From assembly GCA_001003605.1 (NCBI GenBank), contig LCPL01000009.1, positions 1 to 57,233 of the forward strand: DNA of 57,233 bases, read 5' to 3'. The notes under the pieces are model-generated. The model did no database searches. It worked only from the letters and a program-made list of their open reading frames with translations, and was not told where the DNA came from. Positions 32,514 through 40,723 of this stretch are shown piece by piece; the first letter of the stretch is position 1, and every line of letters starts with the position of its first letter. The stretch is from Parcubacteria group bacterium GW2011_GWC2_48_17. GTDB lineage: Bacteria > Patescibacteriota > Minisyncoccia > Phycocordibacterales > UBA10002. Position numbers and translations under genes: made by a program.

Positions 32514-33284
32514 CTAATTCCCAGAACTTTCAGCGGTGGTAGTGGCAGGAGTGCCGCTTCGGCCGGGTTTCATTCCATTCACGACTTGAACGAGCGCGGC
32601 GTGGGCCACTCTAATGCTTTCCTTGGCCATTTTCACCGTAGTGCGAAGACTTCCCAAGGCGGTTTCCGCATCAAGCGCGACGCCTGAACTTACAGCCGCG
32701 GTCTTGATTGCTTCAGTATCATTCCGGGCCGCGCTGATGTTCGCTCGCACCTCAGCAAGGCGAGTCCGCGAGGTGCTCATGTCCCGGCTCTGTTCCTCAA
32801 ATTTCTTAAGGCGCGACTCTATGCGTGTCGCGAGCTTTTCAAGCCGCTCAACCGCCGCCATAAACCGCCGGTAAACGCGTTCAAACTCCCGGTTAAGCCG
32901 CACCCGGCGCAACTCCGCTTGTTTCGCTTTTATTTCCTCCCTCGCCCCGGTTCGGGTGTCTTTAATGTTTTGCTTTGCCCCGGTCCGGATATCTTTGACC
33001 TGTGAGCGAACCGCGTCCTTGGTTGCTCCGGAACTCGTGGCCGTTGCTCGAATCGTTTTGATGTCGGTTCGCGCTTTTTGAAACTCGTCCTTGACCGTTT
33101 CGCGGCGCTCCACGCGAATATCACGAATGTCTTTCCGGAGTTCGCGAACAGGTTGAGGTTTTGGCGGGGAGACAGCTGGCGGCACGATGACGGCAGGGTC
33201 TGCCGCGATTGCGGTAGCGTAAACGAAGAACGAAGCAACAACCGTTGCCGCGGCGACAGCCGCCTTTCTATCCATGAAAATCAT
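32514..33284 (-). CDS. secreted coiled-coil protein
   Basis: 256 aa, unknown function. Signal peptide ending at about residue 28 (VVASFFVYATAIAADP). A Pro-rich linker, then highly charged Arg/Lys/Glu helices predicted to form coiled coils (RELRKDIRDIRVERRETV, RNISAARNDTEAIK-like repeats), and a Ser/Thr/Gly tail. Upstream of and codirectional with the two TM paralogues. It may be an envelope or surface structural protein. Confidence 0.82.
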   Translation of the reverse strand: MIFMDRKAAVAAATVVASFFVYATAIAADPAVIVPPAVSPPKPQPVRELRKDIRDIRVERRETVKDEFQKARTDIKTIRATATSSGATKDAVRSQVKDIRTGAKQNIKDTRTGAREEIKAKQAELRRVRLNREFERVYRRFMAAVERLEKLATRIESRLKKFEEQSRDMSTSRTRLAEVRANISAARNDTEAIKTAAVSSGVALDAETALGSLRTTVKMAKESIRVAHAALVQVVNGMKPGRSGTPATTTAESSGN

Positions 33285-33567
33285 TGGTTTGATGCTTAAA
33301 ATTGATAATCAGTTTCTAATGTAATGGTAAGTATAGCAGAAATGCTGGTCCCTAGGCAATCAACTGTAGAGTTAACCATATGAGGTGACAAAAAGGTGGT
33401 TTAATGACCCGCCAGAACTCCCTGCGCTCCGCGCAGGGATGAATGGCGGGTCAACGAAAGGGGTCGGGGAAACTGTAGTTTCCCCGTTGAGGAGAGCAAG
33501 GGTTCTTAAAGGAAACTTCGCTCGCCGAACGCCCTGTGCTCCCGCACAGGGATAGGGCGAGCGGAGT
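33285..33567. other. structured intergenic region with three consecutive stem-loops
   Basis: No supported gene. Stem 1 at 33406-33452 (GACCCGCCA outer, CCCTGCGC-TCC-GCGCAGGG inner), stem 2 at 33466-33485 (GGGGAAACTGTAGTTTCCCC), stem 3 at about 33512-33560 (CGCTCGCC outer, CCCTGTGC-TCCC-GCACAGGG inner). Stems 1 and 3 share the same two-tier layout and a nearly identical inner stem. Confidence 0.55.
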
Positions 33568-33717
33568 TTACGTGACCCCCCATTCGCGCGCCCGCGTGCC
33601 AAACTTCCCCCGAATCTTCTCCGAAGTCCCCTTGTCCGCGCTCGCAAAATGCCATGCGGCTTGCACGCCAGGATATATCCACACTTCCGATTTAATTTTG
33701 TATGTTTTGGATTTCAT
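33568..33717 (-). pseudogene. truncated duplicate of the DUF1905 gene
   Basis: 49 codons: KSKTYKIKSEVWIYPGVQAA then WHFASADKGTSEKIR and a frame ending at TAA in the structured region. The first 26 codons and 16 bp of leader (33640-33733) match 34883-34976 at 93 of 94 bases, whereas the rest is diverged and cut short. It lacks the second half of the domain. Confidence 0.75.
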
Positions 33718-33867
33718 CACACAAATTTTACTCTCCCTTGCCAATTAATCCCAGTGCTTTCTCTTTAACCTGCACAAAAAAGCAACTGTTAACACTCGTT
33801 GATAAAAACAAAAAATAGCGTAAGCTACACTCGGAGCACAACACCTTTGACTTTTCCAAAAAAGTTT

Positions 33868-34509
33868 ATGAGAGAATACCTCGCCCAAGTGGAAACGCTC
33901 AAAAACGGCGTGATCAGGCGCTCGATAATTGAGGCCGAGAACCGAATGGAGGCGGTACATAAAATGGAATTGTGGTTCTGGAAACAATTCCAGGGCTCGC
34001 TTGGCCAAGCCGTTAACGTCCTTACTGTGAATGACCCGTACGGCGAAGTCCATTACGGGCTGCATTTCAACTGCGGCAGAAAAGAAAACCGTTACTTGCC
34101 CGAAGAAATAGTGGAGCGTCTGCTGCGAGAAGCCAAGGGAGAACTCATGAGGGATACGCGGCGGGGCAGACCGCATAATCCGCGCGGCTCCGTTTGCCGT
34201 ATCAAAAGACGGAGAGATTTCGGCAAGTTTCTTTTGCCAAATATCAAAGTGATGAAAAGCGGGGCACTCTATTACAGAGTAGTGGCAGTGCCACAATGCG
34301 TCAGAAACGGCCGCCGTTACAGAAAAAGAAAGCAGAAAGATATTCGGCTTTACGCGAGACATTTCACAGAAGCGTTAGCTGAAATATCGGAACGCGGTCT
34401 TCATCTGACTCACGCTCGCACGGCGAAACGAAATGTCAAAAAGAGATCGCTCGCGCTCCTGCGGAGAAAAATAGCGGCACTTGAAGTGCCCAGCCACACG
34501 CTTGTCTAA
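33868..34509 (+). CDS. basic hypothetical protein, possibly DNA-binding
   Basis: 213 aa from the ATG at 33868. Very rich in Arg/Lys. N-terminal MREYLAQVETLKNGVIRRSI, central YGEVHYGLHFNCGRKENRYL, then YYRVVAVPQCVRNGRRYRKR which loosely resembles AP2-like DNA-binding strands. No known family is assigned. It lies between the two DUF1905 copies, divergent from both neighbours, and ends in a terminator. Confidence 0.65.
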   Translation: MREYLAQVETLKNGVIRRSIIEAENRMEAVHKMELWFWKQFQGSLGQAVNVLTVNDPYGEVHYGLHFNCGRKENRYLPEEIVERLLREAKGELMRDTRRGRPHNPRGSVCRIKRRRDFGKFLLPNIKVMKSGALYYRVVAVPQCVRNGRRYRKRKQKDIRLYARHFTEALAEISERGLHLTHARTAKRNVKKRSLALLRRKIAALEVPSHTLV

Positions 34510-34527
34510 CCGGACAGGCGTTTTTTT
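34499..34527 (+). terminator. rho-independent terminator
   Basis: CGCTTGTC-TAACCG-GACAGGCG followed by seven T, overlapping the stop of the basic protein. Confidence 0.85.
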
Positions 34528-34583
34528 GTTGATGAAACTATACAAGGTCGGACCTTGTAGAGAGTGCGAAAATATGTGCCCCC

Positions 34584-34617
34584 TCTATTCTCTAATTCTC
34601 ACGAATTAGAGAATAGA
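34584..34617. repeat. perfect 15-bp inverted repeat, loop TCAC
   Basis: Arms 34584-34598 and 34603-34617 (TCTATTCTCTAATTC and its exact complement). AT-rich with no T-tract, 38 bp beyond the DUF1905 stop. Confidence 0.8.
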
Positions 34618-34654
34618 TGCGGCTGAGTATTGGGAACGTGGGACAAAAAACAAG

Positions 34655-34960
34655 TTATGAAAGAATCTTGAGGTGAAATGTAATGCTGTCGCCGGCTCGA
34701 ATTCCCTCTTTATTTCGCACTGATGCTTTTAGGGGCAGGAGGTAGGTGCCAGACTTCCGGTCGGGGAAAATTGAGGTCTTCCAATTCGTCTGGCCAACTG
34801 TCACCAATACCGGAAGCGACCCAAAGCCGCGGGCACACGCCCCGAATGTCTTTTTCATCTCCTCCGAATTTTTCTTATCCACGCTCGCAAAATGCCATGC
34901 GGCTTGCACGCCAGGATATATCCACACTTCCGATTTAATTTTGTATGTTTTGAATTTCAT
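34655..34960 (-). CDS. DUF1905-domain protein
   Basis: 101 aa. KFKTYKIKSEVWIYPGVQAA, WHFASVDKKNSEEM, FGSLPVLVTVGQTNWKTSIF and GTYLLPLKASVRNKEGIRAG, SITFHLKI are typical of the small beta-barrel DUF1905 family; its function is unknown. Intact copy of the truncated gene at 33568; start chosen to match it. Confidence 0.9.
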   Translation of the reverse strand: MKFKTYKIKSEVWIYPGVQAAWHFASVDKKNSEEMKKTFGACARGFGSLPVLVTVGQTNWKTSIFPDRKSGTYLLPLKASVRNKEGIRAGDSITFHLKILS

Positions 34961-35036
34961 CACACAAATTTTACTCCTCCAGCCATCTATCCCAAAACCA
35001 ACGGCTCCTTGTTCTTGGTTCTATCTCGCTATATAG

Positions 35037-35108
35037 TTTAGTGAATGTGAAGCATTTTATCCTCCCAATTCACTAAATATTGACTTTTTACGATTAAAAG
35101 ACTATAAT
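35037..35108 (+). promoter_or_regulatory. strong promoter with adjacent dyad operator for the Fic gene
   Basis: TTGACT (35080-35085), 17-bp spacer and TATAAT (35103-35108). Immediately upstream a perfect 10-bp inverted repeat TTTAGTGAAT (35037-35046) / ATTCACTAAA (35068-35077) ends 2 bp before the -35. A regulator bound there would sit at the polymerase. Confidence 0.75.
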
Positions 35109-35132
35109 GACCATACCATAATCACGAACTTT

Positions 35133-36041
35133 ATGGCTACAACAAAACCAATCAAAAACAGGATTCAGGCGCTAAAAGCCGAATTTGACACCCTTCGCAA
35201 GGGCAAAGATTCGCTTTTGGTCATAATTGACGAAGCAGAAGTGCCGGAGAACGTCTACAACTCTAACGCTATAGAAAATTCCACCCTGACCCTCAAGGAA
35301 ACCGAGAAGATTCTTTTAGATATGGAGGTTGTTAGAAATGTTTCGTTGCGTGAAGTCTTTGAAGCAAGAAATCTCGCTCGAGTCATCGGCTATCTCCGCA
35401 CTAAATCTCAAGAAACTGAAATAACCCGCGAGGTAGTGTTACTTCTGCATCAAATGCTCATCGGTGGCGTTGACGACAAAATCGCCGGTCGTTTCAGGAG
35501 GCCGGGTGAATATGTTCGCGTTGGTACGCATGTTGCTCCATCTCCAGAACACATCGAACGAATGATTGAATCTATCATCACCGAATATACAAGTGACCTG
35601 TCCGCTTATTTTCTGGATAAGATCGCCAAGTTCCATTTAGATTTTGAGACCATCCATCCGTTCTGCGATGGCAATGGGCGCATTGGTCGTGTGCTAATCT
35701 CCTACCAACTCCAGCGTTTCGGTTTCCCGATGATTATTATCCGAGATCGCGAGAAAAAAGAATACTATCAGTCGTTTGAAGACTATCGCGATGACAAAAA
35801 CACTAAAACGATGGAGAAAGTCGTCTCTCTCGCCTTGATGGAATCCCTGCATAAGCGGATCACCTATCTCAAGGGCGACAAAGTTATCCGGCTTTCCGAA
35901 TACGCGAAAAAGCGTGGCGCGTCCGCGCCAGCCGTAACTAATGCCGCGCGCCGCCAAAACATCTCGGCTTTCAGAGAGAAAGGCGTTTGGAAAATCGGCG
36001 AGAGTTTTGAGTATAAAGGCGCGAGCGAAAAATTAAAATGA
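35133..36041 (+). CDS. Fic-family protein with inhibitory helix and C-terminal winged helix
   Basis: 302 aa. Fic proteins transfer AMP or a related group to target hydroxyls. The catalytic motif HPFCDGNGRIGR spans residues 175-186 with all residues intact. The autoinhibitory motif (S/T)xxxE(G/N) is present as SNAIEN at 44-49, so it is a class II (self-inhibited) enzyme. Residues about 250-300 (IRLSEYAKKRGASAPAVTNA) look like a winged helix, which could bind the dyad beside its own promoter; that is inference. Followed by the SWIM gene after 54 nt. Confidence 0.93.
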   Translation: MATTKPIKNRIQALKAEFDTLRKGKDSLLVIIDEAEVPENVYNSNAIENSTLTLKETEKILLDMEVVRNVSLREVFEARNLARVIGYLRTKSQETEITREVVLLLHQMLIGGVDDKIAGRFRRPGEYVRVGTHVAPSPEHIERMIESIITEYTSDLSAYFLDKIAKFHLDFETIHPFCDGNGRIGRVLISYQLQRFGFPMIIIRDREKKEYYQSFEDYRDDKNTKTMEKVVSLALMESLHKRITYLKGDKVIRLSEYAKKRGASAPAVTNAARRQNISAFREKGVWKIGESFEYKGASEKLK

Positions 36042-36095
36042 ATTCTATTATTGAACTCACAAGAAGCGGGCATACGGACGGGTAAGTAAAAAATC

Positions 36096-36836
36096 ATGAC
36101 GGCGAAATACGATTTAGATAAAATTAAGTTTGCGACGGATGGGCCGACATTTGAGAGGGCGATTAGTATTTATGAATCGGGCGGAGTGAAGAATTTTAGA
36201 GATAATGAAATGTCCGGTTTTTTGGCAAATGTGCGCGGGAGTGGTGGGAATGTTTACGAGGTTTTTGTCTCTGCGCGGCGCTTTGATGAAGGCGACTGTA
36301 CTTGTTATCTTGGGCAGAATGACACGCTCTGCAAACACATGGTGGCAGTAGCGATTCGAGCCGTAACCGGTGGCAAGCCGCTTAGAGATGAGGAAAAGAA
36401 ACTCGTAAGCCGGCCAACTTGCAGCGGCCTGCTTGGAGAGTTAAGCAAAGAGGAATTAGCGGCGATAAAAAAAGAAATCACTGGTGCCATGAGATATATT
36501 AAGCCGTATGATGGCCCTTCACGCACTTGGTTTTCGTATCAAAGCTCGCTCGCCGAAGGATGCAACCGTTTGGCAAAAATCGTTTCCGACTTGCTGGTCG
36601 GCGAGCAGACGGCAAAACTCTTGGTTGATACGCTTCTACGGCTCGATGATAGACTTTCTCGCGGTGGTGTTGACGATTCCGATGGCACGGTCGGCGGATT
36701 CATGGAGGAGATTGTCGCTGTGCTTCAAGAATACGCCAAGCTTGACCCGAATTGTACAAAGGCATTCGGCGTCCTAAAAGACAGGGAAACTTGCTTCGGT
36801 TGGGAAGAATCACTCTTAATGCTTATCAAAAACTGA
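36096..36836 (+). CDS. SWIM zinc-finger protein
   Basis: 246 aa. The SWIM motif Cys68-x-Cys70...Cys79-x-His81 lies in DEGDCTCYLGQNDTLCKHMV. The N-terminal part (RAISIYESGGVKNFRDNEMS, ANVRGSGGNVYEVFVSARRF) is the usual SWIM-adjacent strand region. The C-terminal 150 residues are helical without a known domain. SWIM fingers bind nucleic acid or protein. It may be cotranscribed with the Fic gene. Confidence 0.88.
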   Translation: MTAKYDLDKIKFATDGPTFERAISIYESGGVKNFRDNEMSGFLANVRGSGGNVYEVFVSARRFDEGDCTCYLGQNDTLCKHMVAVAIRAVTGGKPLRDEEKKLVSRPTCSGLLGELSKEELAAIKKEITGAMRYIKPYDGPSRTWFSYQSSLAEGCNRLAKIVSDLLVGEQTAKLLVDTLLRLDDRLSRGGVDDSDGTVGGFMEEIVAVLQEYAKLDPNCTKAFGVLKDRETCFGWEESLLMLIKN

Positions 36837-36859
36837 TACGGCAAGTCTGGCCAAAGAAG

Positions 36860-37288
36860 TTACAACGGCTGTTTACGCGCCCGTGCCTCTTTGAGTTTTT
36901 GGGAGGCGATGAGGAGGAGGGTGATGAGAAGGAACCCGCCGGCGGTGAGCCATGAGACAATATCTTTGTCTTCAAAACAAACAAAGAAACCTCCACAATT
37001 AACTGGAGCTACGCCAATTAACGCTGCCGAAAGAATAAGATAAATAAGAGCCCCTTTTTTCACAAAAGAAGAAAAAAGTGGTTTGAAAAAAATAACAATT
37101 ATTGCCCAAATAATTGTAATCTTACCCCAGATCAAGAAGGGGCGAGAGAGTTCCGAGTAATACTTATAGGCACAAATCTGGTCGTTTGAAGGACAAATGG
37201 ACAACGAATCAGCAAACCTAAATAATACGGAAAGTAAAAAAAGAACAATTGGAAACAACAAATAAGTTAGAATTCTTTTTGAGGACAT
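36860..37288 (-). CDS. four-TM membrane protein
   Basis: 142 aa. Hydrophobic helices at about 8-26 (YLLFPIVLFLLSVLF), 50-70 (FLIWGKITIIWAIIVIFF), 78-95 (GALIYLILSAALIGV) and 110-130. Two Cys in the first loop (SICPSNDQICAY) and two in GGFFVC suggest external disulfides. Its ATG is immediately adjacent to the stop of the upstream lipase-like gene (no gap), so translation is coupled. Confidence 0.8.
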   Translation of the reverse strand: MSSKRILTYLLFPIVLFLLSVLFRFADSLSICPSNDQICAYKYYSELSRPFLIWGKITIIWAIIVIFFKPLFSSFVKKGALIYLILSAALIGVAPVNCGGFFVCFEDKDIVSWLTAGGFLLITLLLIASQKLKEARARKQPL

Positions 37289-40200
37289 TTATTTCAAATT
37301 AACTAATAATTGGTTCAACATGATAATTATTGAGTTCAGATCTTCATTGGGAATCTTTTTGAAGTGACCTTTGTGGTGAGAAAGCTTCTTGATGGCCTGT
37401 TTAAGCTTCTTCTCAACACCTTTAATTTTACCCTTTTCAATGCCCTTTATCACCTTGTCAATCCACTTGATGAAGTACCTTTCAATCTTCGGGGGCAAAT
37501 CAAGAGAATATACAAAGAGTTTGAGGGAGTTGAGGAAAAGAACAGGGTCAAATGTGTCGCTCGGCCTTAAAGTGAAATCAGTATCGCCGTCGCCGTCGGA
37601 ATCAAGTTTAATAACCGTCGTGGTCGCATCCGGCAATACTTCCACCTCGGCTACCGTAAGCGGAGTTACGGGTAAGTCGGTAAAAGTGGTGGTTGTGGCG
37701 GCGCCGTCTTCGGAGAATTCTTTTTTCTCAAATGTAAATGTGCCGTAGCCGGTTCCATTCATTACAATTCTGTATGTATCACTTCCATCCAAACCGACAG
37801 TTTTTCCTTCCCCAAATTCTTTGTAGTAGCTGTTTGGTATTTTTTCCTCAAAGAAAGTCAAATCAGAATCGGGAATCGGACTTGGTATCAGACCGGTGTG
37901 CAAATTGGTGGAATCGTAAGCGTCTATGGTGATTGGAGAATAAACGCTCAATTTCAAACTGGATTGACTCGGCAGGAGTTCTGGTTTTTCACTGGAAATA
38001 AATTCGGGAACGGTAGGATTATCAGCAAGAAGATTGTTAGTAAATTCTTGCAGAACACCGACTGACATAACGTTCATGTGATTGCGGCTTTCTCCTCTTG
38101 CCCTGTTGTAAGTAGGTAAATTTAAGTAAAAACTCTCCCCACCACTTTCTATCACACTTGGGTATACAACAGTTCCGTCACCTTCAAGTGTTGCGAGCTC
38201 TTCCCTCACAAGCTCATACTCGTCGCAGAAGATTGGGCAGACGGGTTTGGCGTCGTAGCGGATGCCTTTTGGAGTGTCCAAGCCCCAGCCGGCGATTTCC
38301 ACGACTTTGATGTGCGGGGGCGGGACGTAGGCATCAGCCGCCGCGTGGAAACTTTCGGCCGAATCAAGGAGAGCGGGGTTTAAAATGTTTGGTGTCGCGG
38401 TGTCACCAAACGCGGGGTCGCTTCGGCCATCAAGAATCGCGAGGAAGAATTGGCCGAGTTCCGCGAAGGAAGAAATGTCGGGCGCGTAGGCGCCGAAGTT
38501 CGCCGCGCTCGTGATATCGTCGCTAAATGTTACGACGGGGTCGGATACAATCTCAAAATATCTCGTGGATGGAAGAAGCGCGTACGCGCCCGGGAGATTT
38601 TCGGCGAAAACCCGCGCCGTCTGTTTGTTAAGGAAAAACCCGCCGAGCATGTGCTCGCCGTCGCCATGAAGCATGGCGGCGATGGTGGACGGTGTGCCGA
38701 GTTGCGGCGCGGCGACCATGATGACGCGGTCAATCTTGTCCAGAAGGTCGCTCTCGCCGAGGGCTTTGAGAGTTTCTAGGCGGGCGAGGAGCGATTTTGC
38801 GACGAGCCCGCCGTTTGAGTGCGTTACAAGCGTTACCTTACCATTTTGCGAAACAGCGGCGAGTTCCTCAATCTCTTTAATCATAAACGGCAGTTCCCCT
38901 TCCGGCACCGGCGAGAGGTAGGAAATGTTTCCGCCTCCGGTCTCAACTCCTTTCTGCACTACTTCATCGGGAGCGAGGCGCCAGTCATACGGCAGAGCTC
39001 GCCAGCCGACAATCGTGCCGTCCAAAACCAAGCCGTCCATAAAATCAATAAAGCCGGAGTACACATCAAACATGCCGAATGCCCGACCAATAACATCGCG
39101 GGTGTAAATGTCGGGGTCCAGAGACGCGCCGCTTTCATCCATCAATAGTTTCTCCACATCCGCATTTCTGTTCGGCTCCCAGAGCTGGTTTTCCGAGTCG
39201 CCGATTTCTTTGTAGAGCCGCGACCCTTTAATTCCCGGAATAAAGGCAACCGAAGAACAGCACGCAGGCGGCGGCGTAAACGGGTCGGTTAACAACCACG
39301 GCTCAAAAAGAACACCGCCATATATCTCATTGCCGAGTCCGTCCGGATTCAAGTCAGAATGAAACGGGCCAGAAGCGTCGCCCCAGAAATTTCCTCGCGC
39401 GTCCGTCGGCGCGCCGCCCTCGTCGTAGACACCATACGAAGCGTTGTCTGCAATCACACTGTCGGAAATCGTAACCTCGCTCTCGTCACCCGAAACATAG
39501 ACCCCGTAGTCGTTGCCGCGGATAATGGAGTCCTGAACAATAACGCGGCTCTCATACGGGTAGACGGCAGTCCCGGAGAAATCCTCAATCGTGGTATCAA
39601 GAATGGTAAGTGATGACCCGTCATAGGGCTCAAGCGCCGAATCCATGCCGCCGGATATTACGCTCTGTGAGGTAGTCGCATGCGCGCTGTAGAGACCGAC
39701 GGCGGAACCGAAGCCGATGTCCTCAATACGCGACTCAAAGAGAAGAAGAAAAGAGCCGCTGTAGAGGCCGAACACATCTCCCGAGAAGACATCACGCATC
39801 ACAGAGTTACTCACTTCCACATAGCTCTCGCCGTCCGCCGCGACGAGGTCGCCGTCCGTCCCGCCGAGCGTGGAATCGGCGACAGAAAGCATCCCCGCGC
39901 CGTCAACATAAAATCCGTTATCGCTTTCTTCAAAGGTCGCCTGCTTTAGGGAGAGCTTCGCGCCCGAGACATACGCGCCGTATTGTGAGTTGCGAATAGT
40001 CGTGTGTCGGAATGTGGAAACGGGCATTCTCGCCGCACCGTAGAAATTAAGTCCCCACGGGTCAAAAGATGTGGGAGAGGTTGCCCCGCCGTCGCCGTTC
40101 GTATCGCCTCCCGCCGCGTCATCATAGATTGAGGTGAAGATAACCGGCTCGCTTGCGGTGCCGAGCGCTTCAACGCTTCCGTCTGCAGTGAGCATTGCGC

Positions 40201-40486
40201 CGTCCTCAAACTTCACGACAACGCCTGAGAGCATGGTGAGCGTCGCGCCAGTGCCGACAGAGACCTCGTCTCGGATGACATACGGACTCCCGGCAATATC
40301 CCAAGTTTCGGAAGCGGCAATCGTTACGCCGTCAAGAATCGTTGCCGCGCTTGCCGCAAACGGCGCAATAAAGAAGACAGACGCAGCCAGAACAATGCCA
40401 CGCAGCCGTCTTGCACAACAAAACCCCGACTCCCGTTCAGGAGCCGGGGCTTTGCGGAAGAAACCTCTATGGAGATAGAGCGCCAT
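37289..40486 (-). CDS. large secreted beta-helix protein with LCAT/lipase-like alpha/beta-hydrolase domain
   Basis: About 1065 aa from the ATG at 40486; in-frame ATGs up to 40534 are also possible. Signal peptide LRGIVLAASVFFIAPFAASA. A right-handed parallel beta-helix of repeated short strands follows (for example TIEDFSGTAVYPYESRVIVQ, IRGNDYGVYVSG) over about 350 residues. The hydrolase domain begins with FIPGIKGSRLYKE and has the nucleophile elbow LVTHSNGGLVAKSLL. The C-terminus is a helical stalk (DKVIKGIEKGKIKGVEKKLK). Probably surface-exposed, acting on lipids or esters, which is inference. A terminator-like hairpin lies within its first codons. Confidence 0.85.
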   Translation of the reverse strand: MALYLHRGFFRKAPAPERESGFCCARRLRGIVLAASVFFIAPFAASAATILDGVTIAASETWDIAGSPYVIRDEVSVGTGATLTMLSGVVVKFEDGAMLTADGSVEALGTASEPVIFTSIYDDAAGGDTNGDGGATSPTSFDPWGLNFYGAARMPVSTFRHTTIRNSQYGAYVSGAKLSLKQATFEESDNGFYVDGAGMLSVADSTLGGTDGDLVAADGESYVEVSNSVMRDVFSGDVFGLYSGSFLLLFESRIEDIGFGSAVGLYSAHATTSQSVISGGMDSALEPYDGSSLTILDTTIEDFSGTAVYPYESRVIVQDSIIRGNDYGVYVSGDESEVTISDSVIADNASYGVYDEGGAPTDARGNFWGDASGPFHSDLNPDGLGNEIYGGVLFEPWLLTDPFTPPPACCSSVAFIPGIKGSRLYKEIGDSENQLWEPNRNADVEKLLMDESGASLDPDIYTRDVIGRAFGMFDVYSGFIDFMDGLVLDGTIVGWRALPYDWRLAPDEVVQKGVETGGGNISYLSPVPEGELPFMIKEIEELAAVSQNGKVTLVTHSNGGLVAKSLLARLETLKALGESDLLDKIDRVIMVAAPQLGTPSTIAAMLHGDGEHMLGGFFLNKQTARVFAENLPGAYALLPSTRYFEIVSDPVVTFSDDITSAANFGAYAPDISSFAELGQFFLAILDGRSDPAFGDTATPNILNPALLDSAESFHAAADAYVPPPHIKVVEIAGWGLDTPKGIRYDAKPVCPIFCDEYELVREELATLEGDGTVVYPSVIESGGESFYLNLPTYNRARGESRNHMNVMSVGVLQEFTNNLLADNPTVPEFISSEKPELLPSQSSLKLSVYSPITIDAYDSTNLHTGLIPSPIPDSDLTFFEEKIPNSYYKEFGEGKTVGLDGSDTYRIVMNGTGYGTFTFEKKEFSEDGAATTTTFTDLPVTPLTVAEVEVLPDATTTVIKLDSDGDGDTDFTLRPSDTFDPVLFLNSLKLFVYSLDLPPKIERYFIKWIDKVIKGIEKGKIKGVEKKLKQAIKKLSHHKGHFKKIPNEDLNSIIIMLNQLLVNLK
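40420..40453 (-). terminator. terminator-like hairpin inside the 5' coding region
   Basis: On the minus strand: AAAGCCCCGGCTCC-TGAACG-GGAGTCGGGGTTTTG, a stable stem with a T-run, at codons about 12-23 of the lipase-like gene. No in-frame ATG, GTG or TTG lies between it and the signal peptide, so it is not simply upstream of the true start. Confidence 0.6.
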
Positions 40487-40490
40487 TTTA

Positions 40491-40676
40491 GAGCTCATCT
40501 CAAAATCTACCATGGTCATATGAATGGAAACCATTTCGGCTCGTCGTCACGCCATATTCGGCAAAAAATGCCTTATCCTCGGTCGGAGTACGCGTGTACA
40601 CCTTCCTCGTCTGCGTCATTTTTTTCTCGAATCCGGCGTGACTTTGGAGCTCGATAGGTTTTGAGATGAGTTCTAG
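40491..40676. repeat. 17-bp inverted repeat flanking the hppA to lipase intergenic region
   Basis: TAGAGCTCATCTCAAAA (40491-40507) and TTTTGAGATGAGTTCTA (40660-40676), one mismatch. The 150-bp interior contains no gene and probably holds the promoter of the lipase-like gene. Confidence 0.55.
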
Positions 40677-40723
40677 GACAATGATACTACACGGCGTTCA
40701 AGTCTCGTAGAGGATAGGACTGA

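Noticed and set aside
33372-33647. Minus-strand 91-codon frame over the stem-loop region
   Set aside because: Translation of palindromic, GC-rich structure and part of the truncated DUF1905 copy; no coherent domain.
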